Assembly: GCA_954871525.1 (NCBI GenBank)
Contig: OX940861.1
Coordinates: 40,623,201-40,687,200 of the forward strand
Direction: 5' to 3'
Source of the DNA: Parietaria judaica
Lineage: Eukaryota > Streptophyta > Magnoliopsida > Rosales > Urticaceae
Length of the DNA: 64,000 nucleotides
The notes below the pieces were generated by a model. That model was given only the letters and a program-made list of their open reading frames with translations. It had not been told where the DNA came from and made no database searches. The stretch's first letter is position 1, and every line of letters begins with the position of its first letter. Shown piece by piece: positions 24,920 to 36,900 of the stretch. The position numbers and the translations under genes were made by a program.

Positions 24920-25586
24920 TTTTGGGTTTTTCCTAGGATTTCCGCATTTTTTGGATGCGGAATATGAATATCTTGGAATCCTAGAAAACATACCGGTTTG
25001 AGAATATATTCTCTACAAAATGCTCCCTTACTTTAACCACGAACGGATCTTCACGTCGTTCCTGCGATGATGATGCGCCTAGCCTTTGCTCCACGTCGAT
25101 CACGAGCCGCTAAAATGTTCGGCTTCTACGTAGTCCACCACGTCGATAATTGGAACACCTTTATGGCCAAAAATCACCCTCTCCAAATACTCGTTCTTCG
25201 AGGATGATTAGAACACGAACAAGACTCTCGAGGATGCTCTAGAACTCGATTTCACTCTCTGAATAGTGCTGTGAATAGTGTCCGTGAATAGTGATTTCGT
25301 GAATAGTGAATGTCATGAGAATTCTTGAGCTTTAAGGTTACTTAAATTGGCACACACATATTAAATATGTATCTCTCTAATTAAGGTTAGTTTCCTATTT
25401 TACATGATCTCATCATATAATAGGAAATGAGATATTATGTAATTAATAGGTTTTATTATCATTTAACTCAAACCTCATTAATTACATGATTCTCTAATCA
25501 ATACATGAATCAACTAATTTAACCCATAAGGGCCCAGTTTGGCCAATCCCAAAACTTTGGGCACTTATGCCGCAAGGTTTCTAACA
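24920..25586 (-). repeat. Copia 5' LTR
   Basis: This is the partner of 17927-18631. In element orientation it starts TGTTAGAAACCTTGCGG, and its end is altered from CCCAGCA to CCCAAAA. Confidence 0.9.
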
Positions 25587-26646
25587 ATATTTTCATACAT
25601 ATTTACACTAAAAACATAACCTAAACTACTAATATCACAAAACATAAACATAATGAAAGTCTCATACAAAACATAACAAAAACCAAGTCTCAAATTACAA
25701 AACAAATTATGTCAAACTCATGTTTCAAAATTATATACAATGTTACAAAATGAAATTACATAAAAAAAATTAAAAAAAAATCGTAAAACTAGCTCAATAT
25801 AATAAAATTTCCAAAAAATATTTACTTTTGCCGCAATAATTGGACAATTCTGGGTAACGTCAAATTACAAAAAACAATTATGTCAAACTCACAATTTCCA
25901 AATTATATACAATGTTACAAAATGAAATTACATTAAATAATTGAAAATATAGCTCAAATTCACAAATTTCCTAAAAATTGATACTTTTGCCGTAATTAAA
26001 ATATAATTAAAAAAAAAACCTATCATATCACCCAAATCTGCAAAAAAAATCAAAAAAATCACACAAACAATCTTATTTCATCTATATTCCATCATCAACA
26101 TTAAAAAAAATCAATTTTATCAACAACATATCATCAAAATCACAAATGTACAAGTAAACTAATATGAAACCATAACTTTAACTTCTTCTTTTTTTGGGAG
26201 CCCTAATTAACTTTAACTTTGATTCAACCTAATACATTTTTAAGGAACTACTACAGATCGTGAAGAAAATTATGAAAAGTCTAAAGGATTCATACATATA
26301 CAACCTTAAAACTTATAATCTCTCTCTCAAGATCCACTAAAAAATATATATAAAAAAAAAGATACCTTTAAAATGTAAATTTATCAACTTTTGGAACTTA
26401 TGTCGTAGTTTGAGAATTTATATCACAGTTCTATTTTTCAAATATTTAGCGAGAAGTCCCTCGATTATCTCTTTATTGCACTCGAAAAGTTTGGTCGAAC
26501 AGTAACACTTTTTTTCCAACGATTAGCTTTCGAAAAGTATAAAAGATAACGATTATTGGAGATAAGTTACCGAGAACCATAATTCCAGCGATAATCGAAC
26601 AATTATCGTTCGATAATCGCGAAAACTCGTTCACACTCTCGATCAA

Positions 26647-27461
26647 CATTTTTTTTTGGTAGATATTGAACGGTCCATTAATATTTTTACTATAACAAAA
26701 ATTTGACTGAACTAATGATATTGAATACTTTTTCACTAAAAAAAAAACTTTGGTCAATGCTATCAATGAACCGATTGACTACAACAAAAATACTTATAAA
26801 GTTATTATCATTTAATTTTAGAGTAAATATAGGCAAAAGTATATTGAATTATATAAAATTCCACAGCATATTCATAATCTTATTTCATCATGATAAAAGT
26901 ATCAAAAGTAATTTTTTATGTCACTATAAGTTTTAAGTGGTTTCGATTATGACTCATCCGTTAATTGTCACCTGTAACTTTTTTTATACGCCCCTGTGTA
27001 AAAAGATGACAAGTGACATTTGACGGATGAGTCATAACGAAAATCACAGGAGAAAAGTTACTTTTACCACGACAGATACAAGAAGTTTGCGGCATATTCT
27101 AATACTAATTTTATTGTGGCAATAGTACCAAATGCATCGAATTATGTCCCATTATGTGTTTTAGCTTCCATAATTCTATTAAGTGACACTTGTGAACAAC
27201 TCAGTGGTCTACATCACATGGCGTATTTGTCCACGTTTCAATTCCAATTACACATGGTCAATGTGGCAAATTAAAAGTTTGAAATTATAGCTAAATTTGT
27301 TTATATCATCTAAATAGTGGAATTAGGAGCCAAAGTATTCAAATTCTTATTGAAAAAAAAAAGAGAAAGAAAAAAAAAAATCGTTCTACTTTACCCATAT
27401 GCTTGAGTGAAGGCGATCCAGCCAATGGTCACTCACACATTGTTTGTAAAATTGTCCAATA
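26647..27461. other. AT-rich DNA with a short hairpin
   Basis: There is no gene. An inverted repeat with arms of about 33 bases (26941-26973 and 27008-27041, sharing ACGGATGAGTCATAA) could form a stem and may be a small MITE remnant. Confidence 0.5.
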
Positions 27462-27467
27462 CAATGA

Positions 27468-28094
27468 TGTTAGATGTTTGCCCTAAATAATCATATCTAT
27501 TTATAAGTCTATTAAATTTGTAAGAATTCTTGAGCTCGTATAAATAAAGAAATAATACTTATTTTGATTAATATGTTATAGTGTTTTCGTTTAAATGAAT
27601 GTCATCCATAGTTTATGTTGAATACAGTGCTTTTAATTGAAACATAGAGTCGTTGTGTGGAAGGATTCTTTAAAATAAGTATTTCATATAATTTTCTTTG
27701 GACCGTGACATAATTAAAAGATGAGAATCTTATAATTGATAGAGTCATTAATGTGGCTCAATCACTTCAATAGACGTGATGACCTTAATCCGAATCACAG
27801 ACATGTTCGATTGTTATTCAGTGCATAGTGTGAAATGATTCACATTGATCATGGACTTACTGATTCAAATTAAGTATATCAATAAGACCACCCAAATTAG
27901 TTACAAGTCGTAAAAGATGATTAATACGTGATCAACCTACACCCCGAGTGTCATTATTTAAAAAGGTTAATACTAGTGTGCTTAGGACACCACAAAGAAC
28001 GAGCTAATCATGCACGTTTTGTTCTAGGTCCATGAAATTTTAACATGAATCGGTGTCGCGAGATATATACGGATTTCATTAAAATGTAAAGTCA
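27468..28094. mobile_element. Possible solo LTR
   Basis: The segment starts TGTTAGATGTTTGCCC and ends AAAGTCA. It is flanked on both sides by CAATGA (27462-27467 and 28095-28100). TG...CA ends and a short direct repeat fit an LTR, but there is no second copy in the window and copia duplications are normally 5 bases, so this is tentative. Confidence 0.35.
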
Positions 28095-28100
28095 CAATGA

Positions 28101-29676
28101 TTCCTTTGACTGTTGATTGTGAGAAGCATGGTTTTAAATTTCAAGACATACCGACAAAAAGTCGTGGGCACGCCGGAAACATCAGACATTAAAACCCTTG
28201 CATGTCGTTTTTATTTCACGAATTTTCCGGGCATGTCGTTCGACTTTTCACCACTTTTCCAATGTTGTTTTCGGTGATATCAAGACCCAAAAAAAAAAAA
28301 AAAAACTGACATATAGTTTATTTTTTGCTCAATACCACAGATTTCGACCTAGCACCCATTTCCACTTTTCACGAGAAGTTTCGGCGTGCCCTTATCTCGC
28401 CGCCCAAACCCACAACCGGAGGCCAAATCTTCCCTCTTTTTTACTGTTTTCACAATTTGTGTGTAAGAAAGAGAAGAAAAATGTTGTTTATTTATGAGAA
28501 ATGGATTTAGGGAATTATGGGCCCAAAAGATTGGGCTTTGAAACATATCATTTTTTCATGGTTGCAAATATAATTACTTAATGTTTAAGTAAAAAATTAT
28601 AAAATTAATTATTACTATTAAAATAATCTAATAACAATACAATTCTTGTAATATTTTATGAAAAACCCGTCTGTCTATATTTCCATGGTAAGCGGCATGC
28701 CCGTAAAATTTCATTGGTATTTACAGTATGCGGCATGCCCCTTTTTTTTAACGATTTTTCCGTCTATAAAATCGTTAGTTACCCGCGCCCGAGTGTAGCT
28801 ATTTATAGGACTTTATTTTTTCCTTGTTCGGGAACTCTAATCCCCTCTTATATATCTTTCTGACCTTTCCTTCAATTGGGACTCTCAAGAATATCCATTA
28901 CGTACACTCGCTCATGTAATATTTACCAAAAGTCATAGTGAAAACTCACGTGGAGTAGGCACTTTGTTAACGGGCCAAAACCATGTAAAAATTTTGTGTT
29001 TGTCATCACGATTTGGTCCGCCTTAGCTAATTTCGTCAACATGCATATTTTCCTCAATATATAAGGCAACAGTATCTTTATAAAGACTTTATGTGACTGG
29101 TATCCTTTCTTAAAATCATATTGATATTCTTAAATGCAAAAAAGAGAGATCTTGCTAGTTTTGATGATTCAATAATTTATACACTATTAATCAACACTTA
29201 TTCACTTAGGTATAACTTAATAAATTAATAATTAATAATTCGATCATATAATAAATTTTATTAGTCCCACAATATTAATTTGTAGAAGTTATATATATTT
29301 TATCAAGTGAATAACTGAACTTCTTAAAGTTTATACAATGTTTTTTTCAATTGAAAATAGTAAAAAATGACGTGACTTCCGTGTAATACTTATTAATATT
29401 TAATACATCTCTCACTTGTGTAGAACTTTCAAATACAAATTAATTCGAATTACAAAGACCACATGACAACAAGACAAGTACTTATTAAGTAAAATTAATT
29501 GGCAACAACGAGAGTAACTCATGATCTTTTTAAACCGTATTAAGTCCTCCTTTCTTTTCCACATAAGATTTAATAGTACCAAACAAAAACAAAACAAAAA
29601 ATATCTTAGACATATCTAATTTTCAGTTTTTACAGCTGAAAATTATAAATTCTTGCTTTTTATATACTTCATGAAG

Positions 29677-29713
<37 letters not shown>

Positions 29714-29736
29714 TCATGTGAAGGTTCGGGTAACGC
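28101..29736. other. Non-coding DNA downstream of gene 2
   Basis: I see no supported gene. Features are an A-run at 28287-28305, two GGCATGCCC words near 28690-28740, and an AT-dinucleotide run at about 29682-29711 just beyond the end of gene 2. Confidence 0.45.
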
Positions 29737-30884
29737 TTACATCATTACACATTTTCTGGCCTCCTGAACCGGTGGCTGCGGGACCTCCACAACTCGAATG
29801 ATTCCGTGTGGCACCGCCACCGACACGGTCCTACTAACTCTCTTGATTTCGGTCAACGAGCTCTCGCCTTTATCATCGACTACACCAAAGAATAAACCAC
29901 CAGAAGGTTAACAAATACTTGAACTCTTACTTAACTAACTTCAAAAACCTTAACTAACAATATTTCCTAAATTACATTAGTACCTTTAACACCGACCGAT
30001 GAGACCTCCTCAACTTGCTTGACTCTGGCCAACGAGGTTTGCGCCTTGTTCTTCAGGCTCAGTGATGCGAGGGGTTCCGAAAGGAAGCTATCCGCCTCTT
30101 CCAAGATCGAATCCGCCGGCCAAGTCATTGGAACGACCAAATCCCTGACATCCAATTCGATTGCATGACGTGAAAATCAACGTACGTTGAGAGCGACGAA
30201 TGAGTGAATATGGTTAGAGAATAGACGTATACCCGTCCGTACTCCGATACTTGCAGCGCCTCATCTTCTCGGGGGAGTAGCTTCCGAACATCTCGTCAAG
30301 CTGTCTCGACAACCTCGCCACTTCATAGGGTTCGATAATGGCATAAACCTTAAGAATTTGAGTATGGACCGAAGTCCCATTCTCTGTATCAATTGCCCAG
30401 ATGAGGCGTCTCTGCTTCACCCTGTAATGCTCGACGATTTGATTCGATACAATCCCTTTCTGAGGCTCGCGCCAGCCGCCGGTGAGCTTCTGGATCAGCC
30501 ACAGGACTTCCTTGCTGCACTCCGAGTCCCTAACACGAGCCATCGAGCTCCAAAAACCTTCATCGAAGTGTACCTGATTAGGAAAGGCGAAAGATATGAG
30601 GTCAACAGATTTTGATACAGTTAATCACATGCATTTTTCGTGGATTATGAGAGTGAAATGGTACCTTCCACATTGAATCACGAAACAGGAGTGAGATGAG
30701 ATTAGGAAAAGATTGGATTTGGTTGAGCTCAGCAAAGGAAGTGACCATTGCGCGGGCCAAGCCCTTGTGCTCGTCCGCTTCGTGGAAACACCGCCGAACC
30801 TTAGCGTCATCGACGAGCTTCTTCCACACCGAGCGGCTCTTGCTCAGAGTCGAACCATTACCGACGATCCAGAGGCAATGCCTG

Positions 30885-30917
<33 letters not shown>

Positions 30918-33900
30918 AAACAAAGCCACATTCGCTCTAGTCAAAGCCACATCTTATAATGGAAGCGGATCTTAATGCGCACGAGTCAAAGCCACATTCG
31001 CTCGAGTCAAATCCACATCTTATAATGGAAGCGGATCATACCGCGCACGAGTCAAAGCCACATTCGCTCTCTGACGATTGGAAAGAAATCCAACGACGCC
31101 ACGGATATTGCTGCGAACAGTGGAGATGATGATCACGTCTTCTTCACCTCCTTGGAAGCCGTCGACCGAGCGAACGCTTACAGAGAAGTCGTTCTGAGGA
31201 TCCGAGCTATAAGATGTGCCTAAACTTTCTGTAATGGCATAAACTTGTGCCTTGTATGGCGATATCACACCGACCCTCACCTTCTTCTTCAAGCATTTCA
31301 TTTCTGCAAGACAAGAAAAATTAGGAAACACAAAATGATAAAGCAAAGACACAAAAAATTAACTGCAATTTCATTTCTACCTTTGTAAAGGCTCGCGACG
31401 ATCTCCGAGACCACGCCGACCTCAACCATGTTCTTCGTGCTATGATTGTTCTCAACAACCTCGCTTCCATATTTAACGTTTATGAAGGAATAGGAACCGA
31501 ACATCTTTCCCTGAAGAAATCGTTTGTTGTGGCTTCTACGCCTAACGTTTTGACCATCCAGAATCTGGCCATCATAAAACTCCTTATTCGGGAACAAACT
31601 TATTGAAGGGTGCATTCTATGCTGCACGTTGAGCAGGTGTTTCTTGTGCCCCAAGGAAGCCAACCTCTCGAACAAACTCCTCCCAAAATCGGCTTCTTCG
31701 CATATCTGTGTCCTTCATTCGTTATAACTTGGAAGCCAAGAAAAATCCATGGAATGAAGAATGAAACAAAGAAAAAACCATTACAACCTTGCTCTTAACC
31801 ATTGCAGGCAATTGTCGCTCATCGCCTATGAGCACGGCCTGGAAAATCCCTGGAAGCTGCAGAGGAATGGTTGATTCGCACTCCTTGAGCTGCGCAGCCT
31901 CGTCGATGACAAGAAGCTCCCACGGAGACGTGGCATTGATGTGTAGTTTAGCGGAGCTTGAGACAGTGCAAAAAACCAGGTATGCGTTCCCCACGAAGAA
32001 ATTGAATACATCCTTCCGTCGAGCAGGAATGGGAAAGCTCTGCGGAAGTAACTTCAGCATTGAAATGGTCTTCATTCTTGCACCTCGCATCTCAAAAATA
32101 ATGCGATCTTCTCCGGTGTAGTCTCCGGAAAAAACGTGCCTCAACTCTTCAACCGACACTTTTTGCAGAAGCTTCTGGAAGGACTTGAGAGCGCCCTCGG
32201 CCTCGAACATTGTCTCCACCACTTGTAGTGAGATTACAGAGGTTGGAAGGTGTTTACACAGATTGGGAATACAAAAGCTGAGTTGTGACACGAGATGATC
32301 GAACCTCTGCCTCAAAAACTCCTCGAAAATCATCTCCAGATCGACATTTTGGCCTCCCTTCTTGTCGCCATTGATCCCTTTCTTCTCTTTAAGTTTCATT
32401 GTCTCGAGGATCGACAACGCTTTCGGTTTTTCTTCTCCGTCTCTTTCTGAAACGTCTCCTGACCTTTTCCCCGCTTTGGTTTGCACATACGAATCATACT
32501 GTGTCAAAGGATCATCCAGCAGAGAGATCGCAGACAGCAAACTGTCTGTCCACCCATTTTTCGAAGCGAAACAGCCTATAAGTATGTCAATCCTGTTGTC
32601 AAGAAATATGTCCTGAATCACGTCTCGCTCATCGATCTTCATTCTTTTACTGTTTCCAAACAAAACGACGTCACCAAAACCGTATCCCCGGGGATTTCCC
32701 GTTTCCCTCACTCTCTTAACGAGCCTCTCTGCCACTTCCATAATTGCGGTGTTCGTCGGAGCACACGTGAGGGTCCGGCGTTTCATAGCGAGAAGAGATT
32801 GAAGCATGAAACCGACCGTGTTGGTCTTCCCGGTTCCCGGAGGACCCCAAACCAGCTTCACTGTGCACTCGTGTTTGCACTTCTTCAAGCCAACGCAGCT
32901 CAGAACCACATTTTGTTGTGATTCATTCAAACCCGACCAGCCAGTTCTATTGCTAAACGCCACGTCCGAATAACTGGAAGCATCCTCAATAGGACATAGA
33001 GTACATTTTCCCTCTTCCTCCTGCAAATAGTTACCGTGGTTATCCTTATATATCTATAGGTATACGAGTACATTATATATACAGAAATAACTTACGATAG
33101 ATTTAGTTTGTAGAACTGTCTCGATGACTTTCATGTTCCTCAGCTTCGGATCACAAGTCAGCGCCTGCCATATCCGTATATTGGTTGTCATGTTGAGAAG
33201 ATAAGTGGCGAAGAGATTCGGACTTTTCACGCTCACGTGCTCGTATTCATCACCGGAGATCGGCTTCGATAAGAGAACCGAGACCGTGATTCCATCTTCC
33301 TTCACACCCTGAACGTAAGCGATTACGGCATACTTCTCGAGATCTTTGGCATTTCGTGGCCGTAAAGCTGTGATAGTGAATAAGTCCCCAGTTTCAGGCT
33401 CGTAGTTGATCCCGTGGTTGTCCTCTTTCACCGGCGGTTTGAGGACGATGCTGTAGAACAAGTCCCTCGGAAGCTTGAAGTTCTTTGTTTTTTTGAAGGT
33501 TTGTATTCGGCGACAAGGCGAGCGAGCGAGGGTGTCCATGCTCGATAACATGTCGGCGTGCGTCTCCTCGGCGAGCGGGAGAGTGAACGATGATAAGTAC
33601 TCTGCGGTCGACGAGCATGTTATTGGAATTTGCTTCACCTGTCGATTAACACGGCATTACTTAGCAAGTTTCCAAGAATTCAATTCTGTCAGAACCACGG
33701 CACTTTTGGTCTAAAAATCACATCCAAAAACCCAGATTTCCGAAATATGGAAAATGAAGTCCGCATTTGGATAACCCAAAAATGAGTTAAAAAATCCCAG
33801 TTTTTTTTTTTATCGTCATAACCGGGTTTTGTAATCCGATTTAAATCCATTTCTTGGTATAAAAAAATATATAAAAAGTATTGTCCCGTGCAAGGTTTAA

Positions 33901-36900
33901 ACCGAATTTGCCGATAAATCGCTTGCCGTTTTTGACGGATTAATCGATAGCTTCCCGATTAACCGACGGAAAACTTATAATACTGTAGCTTACCGATTAC
34001 CGACACTTTTCGATGATTATCGACGTTTTTCGATACTTTTTGACGGAAAACTTATAAAAATATTTTTAAGATTATATTTGCCCAATTTTAAAAAAGTGTG
34101 TTAAAAATACCAAAAATAACAGCATGTCATGATAATTATTGATTCTATTCTATTATCTAATAGCATGTCATGATATAAAAAATAATAACATACACAAATA
34201 TATATAAATAAAATCATACACAAACACATATAATTACATCACATAAACTTAGAAGACTTTTGCCACAATTATGAGAAAATCCGAAGAAAGCTCAAATCTG
34301 AAAATAAGTTACACCAAAATATCATATTATTATTTTAAAAAATATTTAATCAATGAAAACACCAAAATAGATTAATAGATTACCTCACAAATCACAAAAG
34401 ATAAACTTAGAAGACTTTTACCGCAATTATGAGATAATCCAAATTAAGCTCAAATATGAAGAAAGAAAAAAAAAAACAAAATAACAGATTAATATTTCAA
34501 TAAATAATTAATGAAATAGAAACATAAATTTTTTGAATAAATTACTTCAAAAATTAAAAAATATGAATTTCTAGACTTTTTACACAATAAAGTCTTGTAA
34601 TCTAAAAAAATTCAAGAGCTCAAAAGCTCAAACATTCATATTTCTTAGTAACCATCATATTTTGAACCCTATACAATCAACAAATTATAACAAAATATGT
34701 ACATTTCTAGTAAATTCCTAAATTCAAATTTTATATACTTTTGCCTAACAAGCATAATAATCCGAATTTAACCTAAATCTAACAAAATAATTATAAATAA
34801 GTCATCAAAACATGTTTTCATATAAAAATATTCATAAGAATGCAAAAAAACAAACAAAAGATGATAAAGTTCCAATCTTTAGTCATTTCTAAACATAAAT
34901 CTCATATTAAACTAACTATTTATATTTGAACTCATGAAAATGCCCTAAGCTCGAAAATCGTACAAGATTTGGTCGTCGCCTGTCGAAAAGACCGAAAAGT
35001 CTCTAAAAATTAATTTTTTTAATTTGCCCGAAAAGTATCTGAATTTTACACTGAGAAAAACGAAAATCGATTGGAAAAAAGCTTATCGATTATCGCGATT
35101 ATCGCCGAAAACCTTACAAAACGATAACTAGTATGGTCGAATATTTACCGGTAACTACCGGTAAGACCGAAAATCGCCGATAATCGACGATTATCGTGGA
35201 AAAGTCGAACCTTGGTCCCGTGTTTAAATGAACTATTAAATAAAAAATTTGAATATTAAAGAAATGTGAGAGCCATTAAGCAATCGTGGATTCCGAGAGC
35301 GGGGGTGTTTGCGGTGTTCTCGGAGGAGCCTGAGGATGGGTACCCGTGGAGAGTGGCCGATTTTATGTCATCGGGGCATTGGAATAGGAACCTTGTGGAG
35401 GCTCTGATGTCCCCTTATGATGCCGAGGCTATCTTTAAAATCCCCGTGGGAGAGGAGGAAAGCAAAGATCACCTCGTTTGGCACTTTTAAGACAACGGGA
35501 TCTATACGGTAAGGTCGGGTTACCATCTCGCACGCTCGGAGGAGAGTGTCTGCGCCTCCGGATCGGCAGGCTTAGAGCCAAAGTGGTGGAAGAAGATGTG
35601 GGGGCTCTCAATCCCGTCTAAGATAAAACACCTCGTGTGGCGTACTTGGTTTGAGGCCCTTCCAACATTTGGCGCTCTCCGAGGCCGTGGAGTGGGATGT
35701 TTACCGTTTTATAGCTTTTGCGGAGCGCTCCCGGATGTAATGACCCGATTTTCTAACACCTAGAACCTTAAAGAATACTATATTGTATCCTTTGGTTATA
35801 AGGTACATTTTGATGATAATTGAATGATAGCTTATGGATGATATTTGTTGTGAGTGTCTAGGTGTTATGCATTACACCTTTAAAAATTTGATGGACGGAA
35901 AATAATTTCCGTAAGACACAAGTAATGTTACTTACCTCTATGTTTGTTAGTACTACCGCTATGCCGCTAGTACTTACCTCTATGTTTGTTCGTACTACCG
36001 TTATGCCGCTAGTACTTACCTCTATGATTGTTGGTACTACCGCTATCCCGCTAGTACTCCGGCTATATTTGTTAGTACTACCGCTATGTCGCTAGTACTC
36101 CCGCTATGCTTGTTAGCACATCTGCTAGTCATTTCGGGATCCGCATAAGATACTCATTAAGGCAGGGTTAATATAAAAGCTTCCGGAATTGGAAGGATGA
36201 TGTCTCGTATCAATAAGTTTCTATGAGTAAGAAATGATACCGAGAAATAAAGAGACAAAATGTATGATATAAACCATTTCATCATGAGGGGAAAATATGA
36301 TTTAAATTTTAAGCAAAGTATCTTCAAAGTGGACCAAAAAGTCAGCTAAGCCCGAATGAATATTTCCGAGTTCCGAATGAAACCAAAAATATCATTTTTG
36401 GAATCTACATGAAAAATTATTAAAGATAGGTACGTTCAAAGTAAAATTTTCATCAAAGTCCTCAACTTTTAGAAAAGTTGCGCTATGGCCCAAAATTTCC
36501 AAAAAGTTGCAATTATGCCCCTAATCCGATTTTCAACATTCTAAACTCATACTTGATGTCCATACACGTGCTCAACACTTAATGTATGCTGAAATTTGAA
36601 GAAATACTCTCTTAGGAATCAAAAGAAGCATTAAGGTCATTTTGTCTTATGTGCTTGTCTTATACACCTCCCAAATGAACCAATGGGCTCATAGGAGTGC
36701 ATGAGAACCATAATAACTCTTCTATCAGCCCTAAATTCGACCACAACACTCCAAGAATGTCCAATGAGAGACTTGAGTGCTCTACAAGCTTTATCAAACC
36801 CCAAAAACTCATTATGACATGTCTTATGCACTCAAGGAGAGAGATGCTCTTGTCTATTCACCACACCACTCATTTGCACGATTTTCTTCTCTCTCTAGAC

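Larger units (their letters stand above)
17927..25586 (-). mobile_element. Degenerate Ty1/copia LTR retrotransposon
   Basis: The two LTRs are 17927-18631 (3' LTR in element orientation) and 24920-25586 (5' LTR). They are flanked by the perfect 5-base duplication ATATT (17922-17926 and 25587-25591). The Met-tRNA primer site lies beside the 5' LTR and a polypurine tract lies beside the 3' LTR. Gag, integrase and reverse transcriptase traces are in copia order on the minus strand, all with stops or frameshifts. The LTRs differ by substitutions and length (705 against 667 bases), so the insertion is old. Confidence 0.85.
17737..26636. mobile_element. hAT-like element split by a copia insertion
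   Basis: Sequence rich in TCGATGG/ATCGATAA words (17737-17926) and the block 25592-26636, with TTATCGTTCGATAATCGCG near its end, become contiguous if the copia element is removed. Together they make about 1.24 kb, similar to the 1.32-kb hAT at 33891. The outer edges are flanked by a shared 10-base word, TCTCGATCAA (17727-17736 and 26637-26646). The terminal inverted repeats are poorly preserved, so the family is assigned by internal resemblance. Confidence 0.5.
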
